The notes below the pieces were generated by a model, which saw only the letters and a list, made by a program, of their open reading frames with translations, did not search any database and was not told the DNA's origin. Position numbers and translations under genes: made by a program. Below, piece after piece: positions 1 to 9,021 of a DNA stretch of 64,000 bases. Where the stretch lies: NCBI RefSeq assembly GCF_006547045.1, contig NZ_CP041242.1, positions 354,001 to 418,000 of the forward strand, given 5' to 3'. The DNA comes from Lysobacter alkalisoli (GTDB lineage: Bacteria; Pseudomonadota; Gammaproteobacteria; Xanthomonadales; Xanthomonadaceae). The first letter of the stretch is position 1. Each line of letters opens with the position of its first letter.

Positions 1-377
1 ACGTGCGGGTTGAGGAAGGTGAACGCCAGGCAGGCGAGCATCACCCGACGCCAGCTCACATCGCTGCCGGCCGTCGGATCGAGTGCCCCGGAACCCCGCC
101 ATGCCCGCTGCATCGCCATCAGGCCGTAGACGCCAAGGAAGGCGGCGCCGCCGAAGCGCAGCGCCTGCAACAGTCCGGGCCATTCGTGCGTCAACGCCCC
201 GATGCCGGCGACGCCGCAGAGGATCAATGCGATGTCGCCCAGCATGCAGATCGCGACGACGAGGCCGACATGGCGGCGCTGCAGGCCCTGGCGCAGGACG
301 AAGGCGTTCTGCGCGCCGATGGCGATGATGAGGCCGGCGCTGGCGACAAAGCCGGCGATTGCTGCAGCGAGAAACAT
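1..377 (-). CDS. argO: ArgO/LysE-family amino-acid exporter (partial, cut by left edge)
   Basis: Inner-membrane exporter of the LysE/ArgO family, which expels excess basic amino acids. Only about 125 N-terminal residues are inside the window; the 3' end is missing. The first helix runs straight into GAQNAFVLRQG at residues 21-31, further hydrophobic segments follow, and the visible part ends in NPHV. Both motifs are typical of LysE-type carriers. It is read divergently from an ArgP-type regulator, the arrangement expected for an exporter induced by arginine or lysine. The fragment cannot separate ArgO from a broader LysE translocator; the symbol rests on the neighbour. An in-frame TTG two codons upstream is a possible alternative start. 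Confidence 0.85.
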   Translation of the reverse strand, partial: MFLAAAIAGFVASAGLIIAIGAQNAFVLRQGLQRRHVGLVVAICMLGDIALILCGVAGIGALTHEWPGLLQALRFGGAAFLGVYGLMAMQRAWRGSGALDPTAGSDVSWRRVMLACLAFTFLNPH

Positions 378-481
378 GACCAAGCCATGGAGGGTGGGGC
401 GAACAGCCTGTCGTGCTTCTTCGCATAAGGAAAACTAATTTTCCTGTATGTTGTTAAGCAAAACTGATCAAGGGTCGCGTC
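378..481. promoter_or_regulatory. divergent argO/argP promoter region with inverted repeat
   Basis: AT-rich gap between the two divergent genes. It holds a perfect inverted repeat, GGAAAA-ctaa-TTTTCC at 429-444, flanked by ATA and TAT. That shape fits a LysR-type (ArgP) operator. The site assignment is inference from position and symmetry. Confidence 0.5.
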
Positions 482-1378
482 ATGGACCTTATCCATCCTC
501 AACTTGCCGCGTTCGCTGCCGTGCTGGAGGAGGGCAGCTTCGAGGCCGCGGCGCGCCGTCTTTCGGTCACGCCGTCGGCCGTCTCGCAGCGGATCAAGGT
601 GCTGGAAGACCGTCTCGGGCAGGTGCTCGTCGCGCGCCAGGCCCCATGCCGGCCGACGCCGGCGGGCGAGCGCTTGTTGCGTCGGGTCCGGCCGATGCTG
701 GCCCTGGAAGCGGAGGCGCTGGCCGATTTCCTGCCGGAGGGAAGTACGGACGCGTCTGCGCGCACGATCGCGATTGCGGTCAACGATGACTCGCTGGAAA
801 CCTGGTTCGTGGCCGCGCTGGCGCGGCTGCACCGGCAGCATGGGTATCTGTTCGATGTGCGCGTCGACGACCAGGACCACACGCTCGACCTGCTGCGTGA
901 CGGCTCCGTTCTCGGTGCGGTCACGGCCGAGGCGAAACCGCTGCAGGGCTGCAATGTCCATGCGCTCGGCACGATGCGCTACCGCGCAATCGCTTCGCCG
1001 GAGTTTGCCGCGCGTTACTTTTCCGGTGGCGTCGATGCCGCCGCGCTCGCGCATGCGCCGATGATCGTGTTCAACCGCAAGGATGCGCTGCAATGGCGCT
1101 TCGTCCGCCGTATCACCCGCGCCCGGCTGGCACCACCCGTTCATTATCTGCCTACGGCCACCGGATTCGTTGATGCCGCTGCGCGTGGACTGGGCTGGTG
1201 CCTTGCGCCTGAATCGCTGATTGAGCCGGCCCTGCACGCGAAGCGGATCGTGATCGTCGATCCGTCGCGCTGGCTCGATGTTCCGTTGTACTGGCAGTAC
1301 GCCGCAGTGCGTTCGAGCACGCTGCAGAAAATCAGCCAGCTCATGAGGGAGGCCGCCGCCAGCGCCTTGCGGACATGA
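482..1378 (+). CDS. argP: ArgP-type LysR family transcriptional regulator
   Basis: LysR-type regulator of 298 residues, normal for the family. The N-terminal winged helix carries AARRLSVTPSAVSQRIKVLE at about residues 22-41, with the SAVSQRIK recognition helix typical of ArgP/IciA. The effector-binding domain spans roughly residues 90-295. ArgP activates the arginine exporter when arginine is high and is modulated by lysine. The divergent exporter next door supports this role. The ATG follows an AAGGGTCGCGTC leader with a weak ribosome site. It could be another LysR member that controls a LysE exporter (LysG type), which is functionally equivalent. Confidence 0.85.
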   Translation: MDLIHPQLAAFAAVLEEGSFEAAARRLSVTPSAVSQRIKVLEDRLGQVLVARQAPCRPTPAGERLLRRVRPMLALEAEALADFLPEGSTDASARTIAIAVNDDSLETWFVAALARLHRQHGYLFDVRVDDQDHTLDLLRDGSVLGAVTAEAKPLQGCNVHALGTMRYRAIASPEFAARYFSGGVDAAALAHAPMIVFNRKDALQWRFVRRITRARLAPPVHYLPTATGFVDAAARGLGWCLAPESLIEPALHAKRIVIVDPSRWLDVPLYWQYAAVRSSTLQKISQLMREAAASALRT

Positions 1379-1430
1379 GGCTGAGGCCGCCGAAATCGGC
1401 GGTGGACTGTACCCGCGCCCGGAAATGAAT

Positions 1431-1447
1431 ATACTGTACCCCAGTAT
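1431..1447 (+). promoter_or_regulatory. FrmR operator
   Basis: Perfect 6-bp inverted repeat ATACTG-TACCC-CAGTAT about 30 bp upstream of frmR. A short C-tract flanked by AT-rich arms is the usual operator layout for the CsoR/RcnR/FrmR family. Binding by FrmR would repress the frm operon until formaldehyde is present. Assignment is by position and symmetry. Confidence 0.7.
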
Positions 1448-1477
1448 TGTTCATTAGCCGTTGCAGGCGCCGCGTCC

Positions 1478-2957
<1,480 letters not shown>

Positions 2958-2968
2958 AGACAATCTTC

Positions 2969-3136
2969 CTTCTCCCGCTTGCGGGAGAAGGTGCCCGAAG
3001 GGCGGGTGAGGGCCGGGCCACCGTGTTTGCCCTCACCCCACCCCCACCCCGGCCCTCGCGCATAGCGCTCGGGCGTTCATCGGCACACGAGCCTGTGGCT
3101 CGCAGACGTGCCTCTTCACCCCGCAGACGGGAGAGG
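2969..3136. repeat. interspersed palindromic repeat between frmA and frmB
   Basis: Starts with a perfect 10-bp hairpin, CTTCTCCCGC-tt-GCGGGAGAAG (2969-2990). A second part (3047-3136) begins CCCCGGCCCTCGCG and contains AGCGCTCGGGCGTTC. That part aligns over about 90 bp with 13310-13400, where the same element sits inside a coding region. It sits within the frm operon and could act as an mRNA-stability or attenuation element. That function is inference. Confidence 0.75.
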
Positions 3137-3152
3137 GGCCGAGAGGAACCCC

Positions 3153-3992
3153 ATGCAACTGATCGAATCCCACGCCAGCTTCGGCGGCACCCAGGAAGTC
3201 TGGCAACACCAGTCCGGCGTGCTCGGCTGCGACATGCGCTTCGGCGTGTACCGTCCACCGCAGGCCGCCGATGGCGAGTGCCCGGTGCTGTACTGGCTGT
3301 CCGGCCTGACCTGCACCGAGCAGAATTTCATCACCAAGGCAGGCGCGCAGCGCTACGCGGCCGAGCACGGGATCATCATCGTCGCGCCCGACACCAGCCC
3401 ACGCGGCGACGACGTGGCCGATGCCGACAGCTACGACCTCGGCCAGGGTGCCGGCTTCTACGTCAACGCGAGCGAATCGCCGTGGTCGAAGCACTACCGC
3501 ATGTACGACTACGTGGTCGAGGAACTGCCGGCGCTGGTCGATGCGCATTTCCCGACGTCCACCGCGCGCGCGATCAGCGGCCATTCGATGGGCGGCCACG
3601 GCGCGCTGGTGATCGCATTGCGCAACCCGGGCCGCTATCGCAGCGTGTCGGCGTTCTCGCCGATCGTCGCCCCGACCCGGGTGCCGTGGGGGCACAAGGC
3701 GTTTGGCGCCTATCTCGGGCTTGATTCGGAAAGCTGGCGCCAATGGGACGCCTGCGAACTGATCATCGAGTCGAAGCCCGATGGCGAAAAGATGCCGCTG
3801 CTGGTCGACCAGGGCGAGGCCGACGAATTCCTCGACAGCCAGCTGCAGCCGACCCGCCTGCAGGCGGCATGCGAAGCGGCGAACCATCCGCTGCAACTGC
3901 GCATGCAGCCCGGCCATGACCACAGCTACTACTTCATCGCCAGTTTCATCGGCGAGCACATCGCGCATCACGCAAAGGCGCTGTATCGTTGA
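3153..3992 (+). CDS. frmB: S-formylglutathione hydrolase
   Basis: Alpha/beta-hydrolase (esterase D type) that splits S-formylglutathione into formate and glutathione, the second step of formaldehyde detoxification. The protein has 279 residues, close to E. coli FrmB. The nucleophile motif SGHSMGGHGA is at about residues 146-155; PGHDHSYYF near the C-terminus supplies the catalytic His. YWLSGLTCTEQNF is a strong family signature. The start was placed at MQLIESHASFGG, after GAGAGGAACCCC; the reading frame upstream is only the repeat element. Confidence 0.95.
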   Translation: MQLIESHASFGGTQEVWQHQSGVLGCDMRFGVYRPPQAADGECPVLYWLSGLTCTEQNFITKAGAQRYAAEHGIIIVAPDTSPRGDDVADADSYDLGQGAGFYVNASESPWSKHYRMYDYVVEELPALVDAHFPTSTARAISGHSMGGHGALVIALRNPGRYRSVSAFSPIVAPTRVPWGHKAFGAYLGLDSESWRQWDACELIIESKPDGEKMPLLVDQGEADEFLDSQLQPTRLQAACEAANHPLQLRMQPGHDHSYYFIASFIGEHIAHHAKALYR

Positions 3993-4018
3993 GCGCCTTG
4001 CCCGACGACAGGGAACCC

Positions 4019-4342
4019 ATGTCCAGCGAAGATCTTGTTTTCTACGTCAAATGCCACGTCAGGCCCGAACGCGTCGATGAGTGGCGGCAGGCGGTGACCG
4101 AGGTGATCGAGAAGATGTCGAAGGAGGACACGTTCGTGTCCTGCCATCTGCACCGGGATGCGAACGATCCGACCCTGTTCACCCTGTACGAACGCTGGGC
4201 CGAACCTTCGGTCGAGGTGTTCCTTGAGCGTCAGGCCAAGCCCTATCGTGAGGCCTACGACGCGCGGTTGCCCGAATTGCTGCAGCGGCCGCGCGAGCCG
4301 GCCGTGCTGGTACCGCTGGGCGAGTGGCGCAAGCCGGTCTGA
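4019..4342 (+). CDS. ABM-domain (quinol monooxygenase-like) protein
   Basis: Small cytoplasmic protein of 107 residues with an antibiotic-biosynthesis-monooxygenase (ABM, YgiN-like) ferredoxin-like fold. VFYVKCHVRPERVDEW near the start and FTLYERWAEPSVEVF in the middle are the usual ABM strand-helix segments. Members are cofactor-free oxygenases or quinol-handling proteins; the substrate cannot be read from sequence. It begins 26 bp after frmB and probably belongs to the frm transcript. The ATG with CAGGGAACCC upstream is preferred to a TTG that overlaps the frmB stop codon. Confidence 0.75.
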   Translation: MSSEDLVFYVKCHVRPERVDEWRQAVTEVIEKMSKEDTFVSCHLHRDANDPTLFTLYERWAEPSVEVFLERQAKPYREAYDARLPELLQRPREPAVLVPLGEWRKPV

Positions 4343-4363
4343 GCGGATGGGAATGCTGGATCC

Positions 4364-4885
4364 ATGAAGATTCCGATCCGCCTGCGCGATGCGACGCCAG
4401 ACGATCTCGGTTTGCTGCGCCACTGGGACGAACAGCCGCACGTGGTCGCCGCCGATCCGAACGACGACTGGGGCTGGGAAACCGAACTGCAGCGCAATCC
4501 GGACTGGCGCGAGCTGCTGATCGCCGAAGTGCGTGAGGCGCCGGGCGACGACTGGCGGCCGCTCGGCTTCCTCCAGATCATCGACCCGGCCCGCGAGGAC
4601 AGCCATTACTGGGGCGAGGTGCCTGAGCGCTTGCGCGCGATCGACATCTGGATCGGTGAGGCCGATGACCTGGGTCGTGGCTTCGGCACCGAAATGATGC
4701 GGCAGGCACTGGCGCGTTGTTTCGCCGCGGACGACGTGGAAGCGGTGCTGATCGATCCGCTGGCGTCCAACGTCCGGGCGCATGCGTTCTACGAGAGGTT
4801 CGGCTTCCGCTTCGTCGAGCGGCGCTGGTTCGGTGCGGACGACTGCTTCGTCTACCGGCTCGACCGGATCGACTGGACGCCCTGA
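4364..4885 (+). CDS. GNAT acetyltransferase, AAC(6')-like
   Basis: GNAT-fold acetyltransferase of 173 residues. The start IPIRLRDATPDDLGLLRHWD, the middle IDIWIGEADDLGRGFGTEMM (acetyl-CoA loop with GRGFGT) and the end VRAHAFYERFGF are typical of the group containing aminoglycoside 6'-N-acetyltransferases and siderophore acyltransferases. The substrate is unknown, and aminoglycoside resistance should not be assumed from fold alone. It lies 21 bp after the ABM gene and may be the last member of the frm operon. Confidence 0.75.
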   Translation: MKIPIRLRDATPDDLGLLRHWDEQPHVVAADPNDDWGWETELQRNPDWRELLIAEVREAPGDDWRPLGFLQIIDPAREDSHYWGEVPERLRAIDIWIGEADDLGRGFGTEMMRQALARCFAADDVEAVLIDPLASNVRAHAFYERFGFRFVERRWFGADDCFVYRLDRIDWTP

Positions 4886-4889
4886 GCGA

Positions 4890-5237
4890 TCAGGCTGCCG
4901 CAGTCACGTCGCGCAATTCCCAATGCCGTCCGGCCAGCAGCCGCATGCGATGCTTGAGCACGCTGCCGGACAGGGCCGTGGTGACCACCAGGTTGATGCG
5001 CAGGTGGTGCTGCTCACCCTTGACCGTGGCATCCGGATCGGTCGCGCCGAGCGAGGGGTCGACCTCGTCCGGTTCGTCCTGCATCAGTCGCCAGCGTTCG
5101 AACAGGGTGTCGTGACGCAAGGCGTCCTGCAGCTGTTCGGCGAAAGCATCGCCGCCCTGGGCGGTGAATGACAACGACGGTTCATCGCCGCGTGCGGTGG
5201 CGCCGTCGGGAAGAGTGAGGTAGTAGCGGGCCGCCAT
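4890..5237 (-). CDS. hypothetical protein, 115 aa
   Basis: Unrecognised protein of 115 residues without signal peptide or membrane segment. It opens with MAARYYLTLPDGATARGD and contains a stretch rich in acidic residues. Coding character is supported by codon bias and by the tight convergent fit, 4 bp from the GNAT gene end. The middle (AEQLQDALRHDTLFERWR) is predicted helical and the rest looks like strands. I cannot assign a function; it is probably a lineage-specific protein of xanthomonads. Confidence 0.6.
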   Translation of the reverse strand: MAARYYLTLPDGATARGDEPSLSFTAQGGDAFAEQLQDALRHDTLFERWRLMQDEPDEVDPSLGATDPDATVKGEQHHLRINLVVTTALSGSVLKHRMRLLAGRHWELRDVTAAA

Positions 5238-5317
5238 GGGGTCCTTGTGCGCGTTGGCTTTTACTAGGCTAGGTGATGTGGCGTTCGGAGGGCGTTAAAC
5301 GGTTGCAACGTCATTCC

Positions 5318-5345
5318 GGCTAGGGTCGCCCGGGCGACCCTAGCC
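5318..5345. repeat. perfect 28-bp palindrome
   Basis: Half-site GGCTAGGGTCGCCC is followed immediately by its exact reverse complement, with no spacer. It lies 23 bp beyond the 3' end of the large amidohydrolase. It may act as a terminator hairpin or cruciform, although no T-tract follows. Confidence 0.8.
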
Positions 5346-5368
5346 TTCACGGGCATGGTGATGCCTGG

Positions 5369-8300
5369 TCAATGCGTATGGCCATGCCCGCCCGGCGCGC
5401 CATGGCCCTTCGGGCAATGGCAGATCGCGGTCGGGCCGAACTCCAGGCCGAAGGTCTGGCCGTCGCGATGCCGCTGCCAATAGAACTGCGGAGCGGCCTC
5501 GCCGCGGTTGCCGACCTCGGCCATGTCGGCATCGACGTCGAACAGGCGGCCATCGACCATCACGTAGCGGGTATCGATCGTGCTGCGGATGTTCTCCAGC
5601 GGATTGGAGTTGAGCACTACCAGGTCGGCCTGCTTGCCGGTCTCGATCGAGCCGATCTGCCTGGACAGGCCGATCAGGTCGGCGCCGTCGATGGTCGCCG
5701 CGCGCAGCGCCTCGAAGTTGCTGAAGCCGCCCTGGACCAGCATCCAGGTTTCCCAGTTCGGGCTCAGGCCCTGCAGTTGGCCGTGGCCGCCGACGGTGAT
5801 CTTCACCCCGGCGTCGCGCAGGACTTTCGTGGCCTTCGCCACTTCGATGTGCCAGTAGTCCCAGTCCGGTGCCGTTTCGCGGCGGATGCTGCGCGCGTCC
5901 AGCGTCTCGCGCGGGAAGAAGCGGTTGAGCTTCGGATCTTCCCACACGTTGTCGCGTGCGTACCACCAGTATTCGCCGGACAGGCCGCCGTAGGAGACGA
6001 CCAGGGTCGGCGTGTTGCGCACGTCGGTCTGCGACCACAGCTGCACCACGTCCTTGTACAGCGGCGCGACCGGCAGGTTGTGTTCGATGCTGGTGGCGCC
6101 GTCCAGGATCATGGTCATGTTGTGATGGAAGGTGCTGCCGCCTTCCTCGACCACCAGCATGCCCAGCTCGCGCGCGGCCTGGTTGATCTGCTGGCGCTGG
6201 TCGCGGCGCGGCTGGTTGTAGCTCTTGACCGAGAACGCGCCATTGGCCTTCATCCGCGACAGGTGGCCACGGGCGTCGTCGAGCGAGTTGACCACCGCCT
6301 TGAAGTCGCCGTCGGCGCCGTACAGGATCGTGCCGGTCGAGAACACGCGCGGGCCGACCATCTTGCCCGCCTTCTGCAGCTCGGCCTCGGAGAACACGAA
6401 CTCGGTGGTCGCCGAGGGGTCGTGCATCGAGGTGACGCCGAAGGCGAGGTTGGCGTAATAGGCCCAGTTCTGCTGCGGCACCACGCCCTGGCCGAAGTGC
6501 GCGGCATGCGCGTGCACGTCGATGTAACCGGGCACGATGGTCTTGCCGCTGGCGTCGATCACGCGTGCGCCGGCCGGCACGGCGACATCGCGGCCGACCG
6601 CCTCGATCACGTCGCCGCGCACGACCACGGTGCCGTTCTCGATCACTTCCTCGCGGTTCTCGGCGTCGCGCATGGTGACGATGCGGGCATTGGTGAATGC
6701 GACCACGTCCTTCGGCGCATCGACCGGCACTTGCAGGCCGATCGCGATGCCGCCGTTGTTGCTCGGCTCGGGGAGGTCATCGGGTGCGCCGTCCACGAAC
6801 CTGAAGCTGTCACGCAGACCGCGCGAGAAGTAGCGGTCGCCGACCATCCAGTGCAGCGACTTCGAATCCGCGCTCCAGTGCAGGTAGCTGCCGACGTTCT
6901 CGGTGACCTTGCTGACCGGCACCGCCTTGCTGTCCTTGTTCAGCTCGATCGCCTTGCCGGCGACCGGCATCGGCGCGACGTAGGCGTTGAACAGCTCGGT
7001 GAAGGCGACCCACTGCCCGTCCGGCGACAGGCTGACCGAATCGACGTACTTGAGGTCGAACACCTCGCGCTCGTCCTCGCCGTTGAGGCCGACCGACATC
7101 AGCTTCTTCTTCAACCCGCCGCCGGTGAGGAAAAGAATGCGCTTGCCGTCGGTGCTGAACTGCGGCGCCTCGCCTTCGTCGGCCACGCGCACCGGGTTGC
7201 CGCCGTTGGCGGACATCACGTAGATGCCGCGATCGCCCGACCACAGCGAACCGGTCAGGCCGCCGCCGCCGGACTTGCTGTAGACGATGCGCCTGCCGTC
7301 GGGCGAGAAGCGTGGGCCGTAGTAGAAGCCCTTTTCCTGGGTCAGGCGGGTGCCGGTACCGCCACCGCTGGCACTGCGCACGTAGATCGCGCCCATGCCG
7401 GCATCGGACCAGGTGGTGTAGAGCAGCTTGCTGCCGTCGGGGCTGAAGCTGGGCTGGTACTCGTGGACATTGCTGTTGGAGGTCAGCCGCTCCGGGCGTC
7501 CGTCCGGCAGCCGCTTGCGCCACAGCTGGCCGACCGCGTGGAAGACCAGGGTGCGGCCGTCGGCCGAAGTGGCGACGTCGCGGATCATCTTCGGCGCGAA
7601 CGATCCTTCATCGATCGCCTGTTCGAAGCGCAGCGGCTCGGCCACGACCTGCTCGACGCTGGCGGTGAACGGGATGTCGCTGGCGTTGCCCGTGGCGGTG
7701 TCGACCCGCCACAGCTTGCCCTGCGCCCAGACCACCACCGACTTCGAATCCGGCATCCAGTCGAAGTTCGCGTACGGGCCGAAGATCGCCCACGCCTCCT
7801 GCTGGTCGTGCGACAGGCCGTCCCAGACCGGGCGGACCTCGCCGCTGCGGATGTCGAGCACGTGCAGCACCGACTTGTCGCGCACGCGCTTGACGAAGGC
7901 CAGCGACCTGCCGTCCGGCGACGGCTGCGGACGCACCGCGCCACCGGGAGTGGCGATGACCGTCTCGGCCTCGCCGCTTTCCAGGTCCAGGCGCTTGATC
8001 GCGTAGATCACCCCGTGCGGGTTCTTGTTGTACTGGAAGGTCGGGCCGTCGCTGACGTCCTCGGAGAAATACACGTAACGCCCGTCCGGCGACACCGCCG
8101 GTTCGCCCAGGTCCTGCTGGTCGTTCTTCTTCTCGGTCAGCTGCACGCCGCCGCCGGCCTCGCCACTGGCGTGGTACATCCACAGTTCGCCGGCGCCGAG
8201 CGAGCGGGTCGAGGTGAAGTGCTTGCGGCCGATGATGAAGCGCCCGTCCGGCGTCCATGCGGGGTTGTTGAGCAGGCGGAAATCCTCCTTCGTCACCTGC

Positions 8301-8830
8301 ACCGGGTCGCTGCCATCGGCGCGGACGTGCCAGAGATTGTTGCCGCCGCCACGGTCGGAGGTGAAGGCGATCCTGCGGCCGTCCGGCGACCATCGCGGCT
8401 GCACGTCCCAGGCCGGGCCGGAGCTGATCCGGGTCGCGCTGCCGCCGGCCACCGGCAGGGTGTAGAGGTCGCCGAGCAGCGAGAACGCCAGCCTGCGCCC
8501 GTCCGGCGACACGTCCACGTCCATCCAGGTGCCTTCGTCGGTCTCGAAGCGGACCGTCTTGACCGGGCCGTGCGGTGCGCTGACGTCCCACTTGGCCTCG
8601 TCCTTGTCGGCCTCGCCGCGGCCGCGCGCAGTCTGTACGGAAGCCTTGGCGGGATCGCTGCCGACCGGGTCCAGCGCGTCCTGCTCCAGCTGCGCTTCGT
8701 CTTCCTGCTGCAGGTCGTCCTGCTGTTCGGCCGGCTGTGGATCCTGGGCCAGGGCGGGCACGGCGATGAGGGACAGGGCGCTGGCGAGCGCGGCGGCCAG
8801 GGCAAGGCGGCTGGGTCGGTGGTGCTTCAT
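5369..8830 (-). CDS. periplasmic amidohydrolase with N-terminal TolB/PD40 beta-propeller
   Basis: Very large secreted hydrolase of 1153 residues. A Sec signal peptide (hydrophobic LALAAALASALSLIAVPALA, cleaved before QDP) is followed by a low-complexity acidic linker. About 600 residues of PD40/WD40-like repeats come next, recognisable by many SPDGR motifs (for example VSPDGRRLAF and RWSPDGRRIAF). The C-terminal part is a metal-dependent amidohydrolase with GYIDVHAHAAH (HxH metal ligands), a candidate carboxylated-Lys region around FSVKSYNQP, and a final KQADLVVLNSNPL. The propeller probably binds or gates peptide-like substrates. The true substrate is unknown; imidazolonepropionase-type annotations would be over-specific. 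Confidence 0.88.
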   Translation of the reverse strand: MKHHRPSRLALAAALASALSLIAVPALAQDPQPAEQQDDLQQEDEAQLEQDALDPVGSDPAKASVQTARGRGEADKDEAKWDVSAPHGPVKTVRFETDEGTWMDVDVSPDGRRLAFSLLGDLYTLPVAGGSATRISSGPAWDVQPRWSPDGRRIAFTSDRGGGNNLWHVRADGSDPVQVTKEDFRLLNNPAWTPDGRFIIGRKHFTSTRSLGAGELWMYHASGEAGGGVQLTEKKNDQQDLGEPAVSPDGRYVYFSEDVSDGPTFQYNKNPHGVIYAIKRLDLESGEAETVIATPGGAVRPQPSPDGRSLAFVKRVRDKSVLHVLDIRSGEVRPVWDGLSHDQQEAWAIFGPYANFDWMPDSKSVVVWAQGKLWRVDTATGNASDIPFTASVEQVVAEPLRFEQAIDEGSFAPKMIRDVATSADGRTLVFHAVGQLWRKRLPDGRPERLTSNSNVHEYQPSFSPDGSKLLYTTWSDAGMGAIYVRSASGGGTGTRLTQEKGFYYGPRFSPDGRRIVYSKSGGGGLTGSLWSGDRGIYVMSANGGNPVRVADEGEAPQFSTDGKRILFLTGGGLKKKLMSVGLNGEDEREVFDLKYVDSVSLSPDGQWVAFTELFNAYVAPMPVAGKAIELNKDSKAVPVSKVTENVGSYLHWSADSKSLHWMVGDRYFSRGLRDSFRFVDGAPDDLPEPSNNGGIAIGLQVPVDAPKDVVAFTNARIVTMRDAENREEVIENGTVVVRGDVIEAVGRDVAVPAGARVIDASGKTIVPGYIDVHAHAAHFGQGVVPQQNWAYYANLAFGVTSMHDPSATTEFVFSEAELQKAGKMVGPRVFSTGTILYGADGDFKAVVNSLDDARGHLSRMKANGAFSVKSYNQPRRDQRQQINQAARELGMLVVEEGGSTFHHNMTMILDGATSIEHNLPVAPLYKDVVQLWSQTDVRNTPTLVVSYGGLSGEYWWYARDNVWEDPKLNRFFPRETLDARSIRRETAPDWDYWHIEVAKATKVLRDAGVKITVGGHGQLQGLSPNWETWMLVQGGFSNFEALRAATIDGADLIGLSRQIGSIETGKQADLVVLNSNPLENIRSTIDTRYVMVDGRLFDVDADMAEVGNRGEAAPQFYWQRHRDGQTFGLEFGPTAICHCPKGHGAPGGHGHTH

Positions 8831-8935
8831 CGGCGGATCGCTTCCACGGGCAAAAGACCCCGCAGCCTAACCTGCCGGCGGGCCGACGGCACCGGGCCGA
8901 AAGTCGTGTCCGCTATCCCTGAACTGCCCAGATTC

Positions 8936-9001
8936 GTAGCCCGGGTAAGGCGAAGCCGCACCCGGGAACGGTCCCGGGTGCGCTTCGCTTACCCGGGCTA
9001 C
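8936..9001. repeat. inverted repeat of the CCCGGGT/GCGCACCCGGG family, copy 1
   Basis: Perfect 14-bp arms, GTAGCCCGGGTAAG and its reverse complement, enclose inner arms GCACCCGGGA/TCCCGGGTGC. It lies between the start of the propeller amidohydrolase and the end of the DegV gene. Related copies occur at three other intergenic positions in this window. Confidence 0.85.
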
Positions 9002-9021
9002 GGGAAACGGGAACGGGTTTC

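Noticed and set aside
4364-4885. Aminoglycoside resistance gene
   Set aside because: The GNAT fold resembles AAC(6') proteins, but the operon setting and general family breadth do not support resistance as its role.
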